The notes under the pieces: generated by a model
What the model was told of the DNA's origin: nothing
What the model saw: the letters and a program-made list of their open reading frames with translations, nothing else
Database searches by the model: none
Made by a program: the position numbers and the translations under genes
Shown here: piece by piece, positions 47,049 through 58,408 of the stretch
How positions within the stretch are numbered: the stretch's first letter is position 1
Layout: each line of letters starts with the position of its first letter
Source: Adiantum capillus-veneris
Taxonomy: Eukaryota; Streptophyta; Polypodiopsida; Polypodiales; Pteridaceae
Reading direction: 5' to 3'
Assembly: GCA_014529385.2 (NCBI GenBank)
Contig: CM043958.1
Span: 126,357,317 to 126,421,316, forward strand
Length of the DNA: 64,000 nt

Positions 47049-47869
47049 ATGGGAAGCACTACATACTTAGTGCAGTGGATTATATGACAAGATGGCCAGA
47101 AGCAAAGCCTAGTAGAGGGGCTACAAGCAAAGATGTATGCAGTTTTATCTTTGATTGCATATGTTGTAGATTTGGAGTGCCGTTGGAGCTTGTAAGTGAT
47201 CAAGGGAAAGAGTTTGGGAATGATCTTATCACTGAATTGGTGGAGAAATTGGAGATCAAACATAGGTATGCTACGCCTTATCATCCACGATGCAACGGGT
47301 TGGTGGAGGCATTCAATGGAGTTTTACAGAAGATATTGTTCAAGCTTGTGGAAGAACATCCAAAAGATTGGGATATGTATTTGGAGAGGGCATTGTGGGC
47401 ATGTAGAGTGACTCAAAAATCATCCACGAGCTTCACTCCATTTCATTTGGTATATGGAGAAGAGTGTGTTATGCCGATTAATGTGATGCTTCCTTCATTG
47501 GAGTTCATTTTGAAGCATAGTTTGGTTGAGGAGGAGCATGTAAAAGAGAGACTGGCATCTATGCATAGCCTCTTGTTGGATAGAGAAAGTTCCATTAGAT
47601 ACTATGAAGACTTGGGAAGAAGAAGGGCTGATGTATTCAATGAAAAGATAAAGGAAAAAGGGCTATGTGAAGGCATGTTGATTATGAGGTATAATAGTGC
47701 TTTGGACAATACCTTTCAAACAAAGTTCAAGGCAAAGTGGGAAGGTCCTTTTGTGGTGCATAAGGTGTATGATAATGGAAGCTATCAGCTCAAGGACTTG
47801 GATGGAAAAATGCATCAGGTAAGAGTCAATGGGATCCGAATCAGGCCTTATGTGACCAGAACCATGTGA
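47049..47869 (+). pseudogene. Integrase of element B, 5'-truncated
   Basis: A continuous frame of about 270 codons starting within the DDE core: KHYILSAVDYMTRWPEAKP has the first Asp, GVPLELVSDQGKEFGNDLIT the second, and TPYHPRCNGLVEAFNGVLQK the Glu. It continues YGEECVMPINVMLPSLEFIL and ends KFKAKWEGPFVVHKVYDNGS with YQLKDLDGKMHQVRVNGIRI, the C-terminal module. No stop interrupts it, so element B was probably intact when cut. Similar in style to the Tat-like integrase at 18.1-19.2 kb. Confidence 0.93.
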
Positions 47870-47929
47870 TGAAGCAAGAAATGTACATGAAACACTTGAA
47901 AGTGTTCCATGCTTGTTGGGGGGGCAATA

Positions 47930-48949
47930 TGTGACGTGTTTTTACGGAATGATGCAAGCCACCCCAAAGACTTTGGAAATGGTTTTTTAATGCTTTGGGT
48001 CCCTTATATGTAAATAAAGCATGCTTGTACAAAGTGTACAAAGGCGGTGTGTGCCAGCTGTCTCTACGCATGCGGGCCAGTTGTACGGGGTGCATAGTTT
48101 TGCTGTTTTTGTACATAGACGTGTTGAGACTTGAAAGAGTCACTTAGTACTTGAAAAATAGGAACAAAACTGAGTTTTTATCAGCTTGAGGTCGTGAGTG
48201 AGTGGGGGATTTGACAGAGGAAGATCTAGCAGCAAGAAGCCCTGATTGCCACGAGTGATAGAGGCGTTTGGGAGTAGAGCAGCCTGTCTTGCTAGTCGAG
48301 GGCCCGATGTGGTGAGTTGAGAGTGTGTATCTCCTCAATGGGCTGATGAAAGTGGGTTCTTAGCTCTGCATATTGACCTCTCTTCATCTTGTTTTGAGGT
48401 ATGGTGGCTATGGTGTGTGCAGCTCCTTGTGGTGCAGCTAGTCGAGGGTAAAATATGTGCTGCAATGCCTTGCTTGTACATATATCAAAGGGCAAGGTTT
48501 CCCCCAAATTTTCCATCACCTTTTTTGATTTTTTTTGCTAAAATTTGTGGATTTTAAAATTAATCTTGATTTGAGTGGATTTTGGTCAAGCTATGTGTAT
48601 ATATGGGAGCGCCTATGGAAGCCCTACTAGCACATGGAAGGGCGTTTGAAAAGAAGTGAAGCTCTTTGAGTTATGGTCACAAGTGCAGAGATTTCCATGT
48701 TTTTTTTCTCACTTTTTTCCTTGATTTTATTGCTTCCTTGGTGTCTTTGAGTGCAATGGAGTGTAGTGGGAGAGTTGTAGCGGTGTAGAGGGGAGCTAGT
48801 CGAGGCTAGTCGAGGTTGAGTGTGTGTGAAATTGAGAAAATTAGTGAGAGAATATCAGCCCATATTATCTCGAGAGAGCTATATTCTTCATCCTCTTTTC
48901 TTGGTGTTGGTTTGGGGTGTTGTAGAGGCCAGCCCCCCAATCCTTCACA
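47930..48949 (+). repeat. 3' LTR of element B
   Basis: About 1020 bp, TGTGACGTG...CTTCACA, directly after a G-rich polypurine tract. Its partner is not in the window. The next bases, ACGTG (48950-48954), correspond to ATGTG at the same place in the CACTA copy at 11.7 kb and would be its target duplication. Confidence 0.8.
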
Positions 48950-49456
48950 ACGTGTATACATGCAGGGCTTCAAACAAGCGGATACAGAGCATGTGTCACA
49001 TGTGGAACTAGAATGAATGCACGTCGGGCGCCCTCATTGAAGAAGCAAATCTACAAAGGTCATCAAGCATATCTTCCATAGAATCATGTGTTACACGACA
49101 GCTTTTTGGGAAGAGAGCCATCGAGGATGTCTGCACAAGCATGGTTAGAGCAGAAGGAGATGTGTGATGATGGTTTGCCCCCAAGGATGAAGAGACTATC
49201 CCTATGGTACGAGTTACCATACTAACCCCGACTCATGATCAATCACTTGCTCGATCCAATGCACATATTCAAGAATGTGGGTAATCTACTATGGGACCAT
49301 CTGACCGGCAAGAAAGATACTTTGGGAACCAGGGTTGACCTTAGAAATGTGGATCGTATGGAGCAATATTGGCCTCAGACAGCATCAATTGGATCCATAA
49401 AACTCCCTAAAGCACCATGGATTTTCACAAGAGCCCAAGAACGCAAAGTAAAAGAG
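48950..49456 (+). pseudogene. CACTA tnp2-like transposase fragment, copy 2
   Basis: The plus strand matches the minus strand at 11.74-11.23 kb closely. It starts in the intron just before an acceptor (atacatgcagggcttcaaac), then has exon sequence NARRAPSLKKQIYKGHQAYL, MCDDGLPPRMKRLSLWYELP, LDPMHIFKNVGNLLWDHLTG and VDLRNVDRMEQYWPQTA. Two stops interrupt it. The match to copy 1 ends around codons KVKEI near 49456. It is the opposite orientation to copy 1, so it is an independent insertion or a captured fragment. Confidence 0.9.
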
Positions 49457-49500
49457 ATAGTGGTACGTGGAGCATCATCGCTCTGGCGCACCATCGCGCG
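49457..49500 (+). other. Left half of an unassigned coding-like segment next to CACTA copy 2
   Basis: From about 49457 the open frame of CACTA copy 2 continues into sequence not found in copy 1 (VVRGASSLWRTIAR). After the chromovirus (49501-58320), the same frame resumes at 58326-58408. One peptide there, FGVDEKIFAITF, loosely resembles the hAT transposase motif around its second Asp, but the Asp itself is absent. Identity unknown. Confidence 0.4.
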
Positions 49501-51106
49501 TGTCATAAAATATAATATATAATATCTAACCAACCCAAATGATTTTCTCATATTAAACTGATCACTTAATGTGGGAGAATAAACGAAAACAAGGGTTAAG
49601 ATATAGACATGTGCTTATAGATCTATCTCAATACGGGGCCAATGGTAAAGGAGCCCAAATGAGAGATGGTCTATCAAAGAGCAAGGTTAAACAATGGAGC
49701 ATAAGAACTTAGGGTTAGCTTCATTGAAGACCTCCAATAATGTGTGTAAAAGTCCTTAGATTTAGGACCACAGTCAAGCTAGGTCTGAGCTTGAGGTGGG
49801 AACCTCAAGGTGCTTGTCCTGCTTGAAGTGCTTGTCGTGCTTGAGGTGCTTGAACTATTGCATGATTAAGGTGTTTGAGGTGCTTGACCTGCTGCATGAT
49901 GAAGGTGCTTGAGGTGCTTTGACATGCTTGCCTGAGATGCTTGTGGGAACACCCCTAGTCCAAGTGCTTAGTCATGCTTGATGACTAAGGTGCTTGAGCA
50001 CCCAAGGTCAAAAAGATCCCTACAAAGAGGGGGGCGAGCCCTTTTCTTAGGGGTTAGAAAGAAAACACACACACACACACTCTCAAGGAAATACCTAGCT
50101 TAAAGAGGCAGCAGGGACACATGGCAAGCCCCTACCCATGTTACCTCCATGAGGTGCTTGAACCCTATTGGCTAGGATTAAAAGGGGTCCAATGATAATT
50201 TACAACAATTATCTAATTGTTTTTGCATTTATCAAGTCCTCTATCTCTCTAAGGGCAAAGGGGGACACTTGTCCCAAGACTACACCTATTGCTAGAAATG
50301 GCCCAAGGTTGTGATTGGCTAGGCTTGGCATGAGCCAATGAGCTTCAATGATGAGCTAGAAGAGGGGGTCGACCTAGCAAGGAGGGGGGTTGCTTGCAAG
50401 GTATACTCACCCACACACACTCACAAACACTCTCATTGTGTGCTATGCAAAGTGCAAGAGCTCCCTCTCCTTCTCCAAGCAAGTAGAGGTTGAGAGCCTA
50501 CACCAACACTCTTGGATATGGAGTGCAAATCCAACCAAGAGCCATGCTTCAATGCTTAAGCTTGCAATCTCCTTCTTCTTCATTACTATGCTATTATGTA
50601 TGCTAGCAACAAGAGTTATGATAAGTGAGGAACTAATTCTTTCTCCTACGAAATGTTTCTTCTTCCTCTTCCCTACCCTCATTCCCTACTAGCTCTCTCC
50701 ACCTTCGAAGGTGTTTGGGGTCTTGGGACTGAGGCTTGGGATAGTTAAAGCTTTCTTCAAGTTTATGATATGTTTGTGATGCATGAAGCTTTCCATCTTC
50801 ATTGCGTCACCTAGGTCACAAGGAACACAAAGATTGTATTGTAACAAGTCTCTCTTAATGGGAGAAATCATAATACAAATGCCTATTGCAGGGGGGACCG
50901 GCTCCACATAAATCCGGTCCTCAATTGTTGTCATGTTCTCTAAATTCTCTCTCTTGCAAAAGTATTGTTCATGCCAAGTTAACTAAATGCTATGATTATG
51001 TTGCTATCTTCAACTATGTTCACCCGCTATGCTCACAAAGTCATTTCTCAAAAGTACTTTCATTAATTTCCGCTACTCTCAAGTTAAATAGGCCAATTCC
51101 ATTACA
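49501..51106 (+). repeat. 5' LTR of the chromovirus
   Basis: 1606 bp, TGTCATAAAAT...CCATTACA. It contains a run of degenerate AGGTGCTTG repeats (about 49800-49925) and a short (CA)n (50065-50080). The open frame at 50390-50692 is present in both LTRs, but I see no sign it is a gene. Confidence 0.97.
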
Positions 51107-51107
51107 T

Positions 51108-51119
51108 TGGTATCAGAGC
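51108..51119 (+). promoter_or_regulatory. Primer binding site, initiator Met tRNA type
   Basis: TGGTATCAGAGC, one base inside the 5' LTR. It is the exact sequence used by most plant chromoviruses and Copia elements. Confidence 0.95.
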
Positions 51120-51519
51120 ATTTGGTTTCTCGTTTCTTGCTTAATAAGAGAGGTCCTTAAGTAGCCTATAAATGGTTGATGTTGTTAATTATATTAGGGT
51201 AAGTGGAAGTGGGATCTATTATCGGTTTTGTTGAGCCCACTATGTGGGGGATGGTGCACACCTCGGGAGCTTTGGACTTAATAATGGAGTCTTTTTAGAC
51301 TTGCCTACGGCTTTACCATTATTGAGCCTTAAGAAGTCCGAAAGGAGCTAGCCCTTGGGAACTCTGCTATGTTAGACCTACTCCTCTACTCTCTATAATT
51401 AACCACTTCGAGCCGTGGGTGCGGATACTTAAGAGCCGATTTTCAAAGGCTAAGAGTAGTGGCAACTATGGTTTTGAATTGCCAAAGCATACATTAAGTA
51501 CATACATAAATTTTGTTAA

Positions 51520-53635
51520 CATGGCTGACAATAATCAAGAGAGTAGAATGAACATTGATAGCTTTGATTTTGCACATGAAGGTGCTAATGATGATGCTCC
51601 CATGTTTGTGAATTATCTCGTCAGTAGGTTACAACAAGCTATGGGCAACCCTACTTTGCAAGCCGAAGTTACTCAACAACTTCGTGCTTATGGAATTTCC
51701 CTTCCTCTCCAAGAGGAGAGAGAGCTTAGGAGGCCTCTTGAAGAGATCCCCAAAAGAAGACTCTCTCCCATTCGAGAGGAGGGATCCAAAGAGCAAGAAA
51801 GCAATGAAAGTTTAAGTTCCTCTGAAGATGTGGCTCCACGAAGACGGCGGTCTAGACGATCTCCCACTCCTTCCAAGAGGAAAAGTTCAACACATAGTCC
51901 TTCTCCTCATCACTCTGAAAGGCAAGAGAGGAAACAAAGGAAGAAAAGGGCTACGAAGAGGTCACCCTCTTCTCCTTCTTCTTCACCTTCCTCCTCTTCT
52001 GACGAAAGTTATGGTTATTCTCCTAGAGAATACAAGAGGGGAGGACATCGCAAATCATTTCCTGCATGGTGAAGGTCACAAAAGCTAAAGAAGTTCAAGG
52101 AGGGAGGAAAGAGTATTTATTTTCTCACCTATGATGGCACCTTCGGTGCTACCGACAAAGTGTTGGCCTTCATCCAGCAATTTGATGCAGTCTTTGGAGA
52201 TGAGGGCTTCACAGAGTCCTCTAAGCTATGCCATGTAGCTATGCACTTCCAAAAATCAGCTCGTCAATGGTGGGCTAGCCTTTGTGGAAATGGTGAAGCC
52301 CCAAAGACATGGAAAACTCTACGAGTTTCCATCATGAAGCAATTCCTTGCAAGCGATGCAAAGGACAAAGTGCTTACCGAATGGTGCAGCTTGAAGCTCC
52401 TCTCCCATGAGTCTATCCACAAATATGTAGACAAGTTTTGGGATTTACATCTCAAGGCTACTGTCTTTCAAAAGATACACTTTGCCGAGCAAAGGCAACA
52501 ATTCTGTGCGGGATTACCTGAAGAGATGGACGAATACATCAACTCTCAACGACCTGGTACTATTAGCGAAGTAATCCATCACACCATGGTTGCTTCACGC
52601 ATCAATTTCCATCAAGGGGCTAGACGTAATGTCAAGCCCATGGAAAACAAAGACAAAAATGATGCAAAGGGGAAAACCAATGTTCAAAATACTTCCCAAG
52701 TCAATTCCAACAACAACAACAATCGGTCCAAGGAGAAGGGAGTTTACAAAGGTAAAAACAAACTCTCTCCTGAAGAGCTTGAAGCTTTTCGCAAAGACTA
52801 TAAGTGTTTCAAGTGTGGGGAGCAAGGACATGGCTATCGTTCTTGCCCCAAGAAGAATACTCGCAATGAGACTCCTAGGGCTTCCACCATCGAAGCTCGA
52901 AAAGAGGATGCTCATTGCAAAGGATCATCACTTTCCTATGCTTGGGGAAAGGTAAGAGAGCATGATGCCTTCATCTTGTTTGACCCTGGCTCTACTCTTA
53001 ACTTCATATCAATGGAGTTGGCCACCAAGTTGGGCATTCAAGCTTTTGAGATGGGAGATATAGTAGTGGCTGATGCAGCTTTCAAGGGACAACAAGCCTC
53101 CATTACTCCCTTGATTGGGAAGTTGAGGCTTCATGTCCAAAGCTATGTCGACAAAGAAGACTTCTTCATCTCTCCTCTCCAACATGAGGATGTTATCCTA
53201 GGGGCACCATGGTTTGATCGCATGGCTGCCAACATGAAGTTCCCTGAAAGGAGAATCTACTTCACCTACTACAGGAGAAAGAACATGTATATAGATGCTA
53301 GTGAGCATGGTCGCACTACTCCACTTGTAAATCCTCTTGCTTTTGATAAGTCAATGAAGAGCTCAGTTTCTGCGTACATGATTTTTGTCAAAGAGTCTCT
53401 AAAAGATACTAATGTTTCATCAAATGTAAATGGTAGGAATCAAGAAGAGTTAGACTTGTCTAATTTTCTAAAAGGATTCCAAGATGTGTTCATCGATGAT
53501 ATCCCTATGGACTTAACTCCAAAACGAGGGGATGATGACCATCGTATTGAGCTCCTTCTTGGAAGATCACCACCTAACAAGCCTCCTTATCGAGTCTCAC
53601 AAGCTCAACAAGAGGAGATCATGAGGCAAGTTTAA
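51520..53635 (+). pseudogene. gag and protease of the chromovirus
   Basis: The first frame starts at MADNNQESRMNIDSFDF (about 51521) and ends at 52072 after a Ser/Arg-rich region. The second (52160-53635, 491 codons) begins in the gag core (AFIQQFDAVFGDEG, ARQWWASLCGNGEAPKTW, CAGLPEEMDEYI), has a CCHC knuckle CFKCGEQGHGYRSC at residues 215-228, and a protease with AFILFDPGSTLNFISMELAT near residue 270, the triad reading DPGS, and VILGAPWFDRMAANM. It ends with the pre-RT segment FKDVFIDDIP-like sequence and a stop. The frame between 52072 and 52160 needs one frameshift. Confidence 0.93.
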
Positions 53636-53639
53636 GAGC

Positions 53640-54710
53640 TGGTTAGACAAAGGCATGGTGAGGCCTAGTTCCTCTCCCTTTTGTTCTCCAGTCCTTTTAG
53701 TGCAAAAGAAAGATGGTACATACCGTATGTGTGTGGACTATCGATCACTAAACCATATCACTATCAAAAACAAATTTCCCGTACCTCGGGTAGAAGATCT
53801 GTTTGATAAGCTACAAGGCTCTACCTACTTCAGTAGGATTGACCTTAAGAGTGGCTATCATCAAATAAGGATAGTGGATGAAGATATCTTAAAGACCGCG
53901 TTTTGCACAACGTTTAGTCTTTATGAATATCTAGTCATGCCTTTTGGATTGACTAATGCACCAGCTACGTTGAATCGTTTGATGGAGAACATTTTTAGAC
54001 CATACCGCAAATTCACTGGAGTGTTCTTTGATGATATCATCATCTACTCCAAGTCTTTGGAGGAACATAATCAAAATCTCCAAGTGATTTTTCAAGCATT
54101 GAGGGAGAACAAGCTTTTTCTCAACCAAAAGAAAAGCGAATTCTTCCTTCAAGAGATTCAATACCTACGTCATATTATCTCTAAAGATGGTATCCAAATG
54201 GATCCATCAAAGTTAGAGGTAATAAAAGCATGGCCTAACCCAAGAAATCTACATGAGCTAAGAAGCTTTGTTGGTATGTGCGCATACTATAGGCGCTTCA
54301 TAGCAAAATTCTCTCAAGTAGCAGGACCACTTCACGACTTAACTAAGAAGAACGTTAAGTTTGTATGGACTGCTAAGGAGAAAAATGCTTTTGAAAAGCT
54401 CAAAGAGAAGCTTACTTCCCAACCAGTCCTCGTGCTTCCGGATCTCTCAAAGCCATTTGAGGTCCAATGTGATGCTTGTGGTGATATCCTTGGAGCAGTT
54501 TTGCTTCAAGAAGGGCATGCCATAGCATATGAGAGTCGAAGGCTCAATATTGATGAACGAGTCTTGGGCATTTATGAGAAAGAGCTTTTAGCTGTTCTAC
54601 ATGCCCTAGACACATGGAGGCACTACCTATTGGGGACTCCATTTATCCTACGAACCGACCACCAAAGTCTCAAGTATTTTGTGACACCAAGCTTTCCGAC
54701 AAACAAATGA
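53640..54710 (+). pseudogene. Reverse transcriptase and RNase H of the chromovirus
   Basis: 351-codon frame. RT: SSPFCSPVLLVQKKDGTYRM, CVDYRSLNHITIKNKFPVPR, YFSRIDLKSGYHQIRI, LVMPFGLTNAPATLNRLM, then GVFFDDIIIYSKSLEEH with FFDD at the YxDD position (54025-54036), and LRHIISKDGIQMDPSKL. RNase H: KPFEVQCDACGDILGAVLLQ (Asp), YEKELLAVLHALDTWRHYLL (Glu), FILRTDHQSLKYFV (Asp). All catalytic acids are present. The frame breaks near 54690, where an overlapping frame takes over. Confidence 0.96.
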
Positions 54711-55930
54711 GGTGGGAAAATTTTCTTTCACAATTTAATTTCCGTATTGCTCACATAGCTGGTAAGCACAATCAAGTGGCTGATGCACTTTCACGACGAC
54801 CCAAAGTTAATGCGGTGTCTATAGCTACTCACAATGATCTATCCTCTATGATAGATGAGTATGCTACTGACCCTAACTTTAGAGACATAATGTCAGCCCT
54901 TGCTTTGGGGAAGAAAGAGGAACCATTCACCTTTCAGGATGGTTATCTTCTCCACGGAAATAGGCTATGTGTTACCCATTCCCTTCGTGAGAAAGTTATG
55001 TATGAATCCCATGCTCCTCCATATGCGGGGCATAGAGGTATTTAACCTACTCTCCGAGGAGTAGAGACATACTTCTACTGGCCTACCATGAAAGTGGACA
55101 TACAAGAGTATGTTTCAAAATGTGTAGTATGCCAAAAGACCAAGTATGATAGAGGGAAGCAACCTCGATTACTCCAGCCATTGCCTATTCCAAATTCACC
55201 GTGGGAGAGTATATCCATGGATTTCATCTTTGGATTACCCAAGTCTATCCATGGGAATACAGGAATATGGACAATAGTTGACAGGTTTAGCAAGCAAGCA
55301 CATTTTATTCCTGTCAAAAAGACTATTAAGGCACATCAAATGGAAACTCTCTTCATATCTCAGATTTTCAAGCACCATGGATTACCCACATCTATCGTGT
55401 CAGATAGAGATCCTAGAATGACCAGTAATTTATGGAAAGGTCTCTTTGAAAATCTAGGAACAAGATTGAATTTCTCTTCGGCCTATCACCCACAAACGGA
55501 TGGCCAAAGTGAGATAGCCAATCTTACGATACTTGATCTACTCAAGACTTATGTTACCGAAGTCGATCAACGCTCACAATGGGAAAAGTACTTACCTCTT
55601 GTAGAGTATGCCTACAATAATACTGTACATACTTCTACGGGAAAAGCACCTTTTGAGATCATTGAGGGAAGACCTAAAAGTCCATTGCTACTCACAGTAC
55701 ATGGGAAGATCTTCGCTGCCGATGAGTATAGACGTGACCTACAAGAATCTTTTCAAAAGATTAAGGAGGCTATATCCATCTCTCAACAAAGGCAAAAAGC
55801 TGCTGCTGATAAGCACAAAAGAGCCTTAATGTTCAAAGAAAATGATTGGGTCTTACTCAAGTTTCCTAAGGCTCAATTAAGGCAAACGACGGGCAAAAAT
55901 CCTACGGGCCATCAAAAGTATTATGCTTAA
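54690..55930 (+). pseudogene. Integrase of the chromovirus
   Basis: The frame at 54690-55045 finishes RNase H (MRWENFLSQFNFRIAHIAGK, NQVADALSRRPK) and begins the HHCC domain (YESHAPPYAGHRGI). After a stop, 55088-55930 has KVDIQEYVSKCVVCQKTKYD (Cys pair), WESISMDFIFGLPKS (first Asp), GLPTSIVSDRDPRMTSNLW (second Asp) and SSAYHPQTDGQSEIANLTIL (Glu). The end, FKENDWVLLKFPKAQLRQT, leads to a stop at 55930 where the GPY/F segment should continue. Confidence 0.95.
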
Positions 55931-56302
55931 CTAGCAAAAAGATACTATGGTCCTTTCTAAATCTTGAAGCCCATCAATGAGATGTCTTATCAACTCAAGT
56001 TTCCTAACCATTGGCTCATACACAATGCCTTTCATGTAAGCCTACTTAAGCCCTACAAAAGAGATCCACCAACTGAACCAATTATTGAATACCCTCCCAA
56101 AGTTGAAGACCAAGAAGAGGTGCTACAACCCGAAGCTGTTCTTCGGCATGAAGACAAGGTACTACGACATGGTAAGATTATCCGACGGCATCTTATAATT
56201 AAGTTCAAAAATTATCCTTTTGAAGATGCTAGATGGATGCAAGGAATACAGCTTAAGGATAGTATGAACCTTGTCAATGCTTACAATGCTACATTACAGT
56301 AA
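55931..56302 (+). pseudogene. GPY/F tail and chromodomain of the chromovirus
   Basis: After a stop, the frame at 55964-56302 reads MSYQLKFPNHWLIHNAFHVS and LLKPYKRDPPTEP, the region after the GPY/F motif (RYYGPF near 55945). It ends with a chromodomain-like segment: LQPEAVLRHEDKVLRHGKII, RRHLIIKFKNYPFEDARWM. The aromatic and LxKW-type positions are diverged (IKF for VKW), as is common in plant group II chromodomains. Such domains are thought to steer integration toward particular chromatin. Confidence 0.88.
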
Positions 56303-56645
56303 GCAAATGTACAAATTTCTTTTAAATGACTCATGTTTTTGTCTTATAAGACTAGTCCTCTTTTTAATTGTGCACAAATTTAACTAGTATGTTTGTGATG
56401 ACGACGTCTCTCAAACACCAAGTAGAATTTGTCACTCTACTTTGGGAGAATGAAATGGACTAAAGAGCAGACATGCTTGCGGCAACTATGTCTCCCAAGC
56501 ACCAAATGGATTAGTCATCCATCTTGGAAAGATATCGTAGGGTAAAAAGGGATCCTCTACCCGCTAAGTAAAATTGACTAATGACTAAGGCTTTATCTCT
56601 TCTACCTCATAGTCGAGGACGACTATGATTTCAAGAGAGAGGTAA

Positions 56646-57239
56646 TGTCATAAAATCTAATATCTAATATCTAACCAACCCAAATTATTTTCTCATATTA
56701 AACTGATCACTTAATGTGGGAGAATAAACGGAAACAAGGGTTAAGATATAGACATGTGCTTATAGAACTATCTCAACACGGGGCCAATGGTAAAGGAGCC
56801 CAAATGAGAGATGGTCTATCAAAGAGCAAGGTTAAACAATGGAGCACAAGACCTTAGGGTTAGCTTCATTGAAGACCTCCAATAATGTGTGTAAAAGTCC
56901 TTAGATTTAGGAGCATAGTCAAGCTAGGTCTGAGCTTGAGGTGGGAACCCGGCCCAAACTTCGAGGTGCTTGTCCTACTTGAAGTGCTTGTCGTGCTTGA
57001 AGTGCTTGATTAAGGTGCTTGAGGTACTTGAACTATTGCATGATTAAGGTGTTTGAGGTGCTTGACCTGCTGCATGATTAAGGTGCTTGAGGTGCTTTGA
57101 CATGCTTGACTTAGATGCTTGTGGGAACACCCTTAGTCCAAGTGCTTAGTCATGCTTGATGACTAAGGTGCTTGAGCACCCAAGGTCAAAAAGATCCCTA
57201 AAAAGAGGGGGGCGAGACCTTTTCTTAGGGTTTAGAAAC

Positions 57240-57298
<59 letters not shown>

Positions 57299-58320
57299 AA
57301 GGAAATCCCAAGCTTAACGAGGCAGTAGGGACGCATGGCAAGCCCCTACCCATGTTATCTCCAAGAGGTGCTTGAACCCTATTGGCTAGGATTAAAAGGG
57401 GTCCAATGATAATTTACAACAATTATCTAATTGTTTTTGCATTTATCAAGTCCTCTATCTCTCTAAGGGGAAAGGGGGACACTTGTCCCAAGACTACACC
57501 TATTGCTAGAAATGGCCCAAGGTTGTGATTGGCTAGGCTTGGCATGAGCCAATGAGCTTCAATGATGAGCTAGAAGAGGGGGTCGACCTAGCAAGGAGGG
57601 GGTTTGCTTGCAAGATATACTCACCCACACACACTCACAAACACTCTCATAGTGTGCTATGCAAAGTGCAAGAGCTCCCTCTCCTTCTCCAAGCAAGTAG
57701 AGGTTGAGAGCCTACACCAACACTCTTGGATATGGAGTGCAAATCCAACCAAGATCCATGCTTCAATGCTTAAGCTTGCCATCTCCTTCTTCTTCATTAC
57801 TATGCTATTATGTATGCTAGCAACAAGAGTTATGATAAGTGAGAAACTAATTCTTTCTCCTACGAAATGTTTCTTCTTCCTCTTTCCTACCCTCATTCCC
57901 TGCTAGCTCTCTCCACCTTCGAAGGTGTTTGAGGTCTTGGGACTGAGGCTTGGGATAGTTAAAGATTTCTTCAAGTTTATGATATGTTTGTGATGCATGA
58001 AGCTTTCCATCTTCATTGCGCCACCTAGGTCACAAGGAACACAAAGATTGTATTGTAACAAGTCTCTCTTAATGGGAGAAATCACAATACAAATGCCTAT
58101 TGGAGGGGGGACCGGCTCCACATAAATCCGGTCCTCAATTGTTGTCATGTTCTCTAAATTCTCTCTCTTGCAAAATTATTGTTCATGCCAAGTTAACTAA
58201 ATGCTATGATTATGTTGCTATCTTCAACTATGTTCACCCGCTATGCTCACAAAGTCATTTCTCAAAAGTACTTTCATTAATTTCCGCTACTCTCAAGTTA
58301 AATAGGCCAATTCCATTACA
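56646..58320 (+). repeat. 3' LTR of the chromovirus
   Basis: 1675 bp, longer than the 5' LTR mainly because of an expanded (CA)n at 57242-57295 and two extra AGGTGCTTG-type units (about 56950-57030). Confidence 0.97.
57242..57295. repeat. (CA)n microsatellite in the chromovirus 3' LTR
   Basis: About 54 bp of CA repeat; the same site in the 5' LTR (50065-50080) has only about 16 bp. Confidence 0.95.
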
Positions 58321-58325
58321 GCGCG

Positions 58326-58408
58326 TTCCTACTCCGGCCGCGTCTCCCTCTATTTTGGAGCATTCAATGCACTCCAAAGCTTCGGTGTCGACGAGAAGAT
58401 CTTCGCTA
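58326..58408 (+). other. Right half of the unassigned coding-like segment
   Basis: Continues the frame interrupted at 49500. It includes SYSGRVSLYFGAFNALQSF followed by GVDEKIFAITF. It is unusually G/C-rich at its left end compared with neighbours, and it ends where an LTR-like sequence begins. Confidence 0.4.

Larger units (their letters stand above)
47037..48949 (+). mobile_element. 3' part of Ty3/Gypsy element B
   Basis: A plus-strand remnant containing most of the integrase (47049-47869), a polypurine tract (gttgggggggcaata, about 47915-47929) and one LTR (47930-48949). Everything upstream of the integrase core is missing and replaced by element C. The right flank is CACTA transposase sequence. 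Confidence 0.85.
49501..58320 (+). mobile_element. Chromodomain Ty3/Gypsy retrotransposon (chromovirus)
   Basis: A full-length element of 8.8 kb. LTRs are 49501-51106 and 56646-58320, and the target duplication GCGCG at 49496-49500 and 58321-58325 is perfect. The primer site TGGTATCAGAGC at 51108 matches initiator Met tRNA. The order is gag, CCHC, protease, RT, RNase H, integrase, chromodomain, then polypurine tract aagagagagg (56633-56642). LTRs are about 97% alike over a 300-bp sample by eye. Stops and frame changes at about 53635, 54705, 55045 and 55930 mean the copy cannot make a full polyprotein. Confidence 0.97.

Noticed and set aside
50390-50692. 100-codon open frame in the chromovirus 5' LTR, repeated at 57604-57906
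   Set aside because: Present in both LTRs because they are duplicates; no domain, and the antisense strand is equally open.
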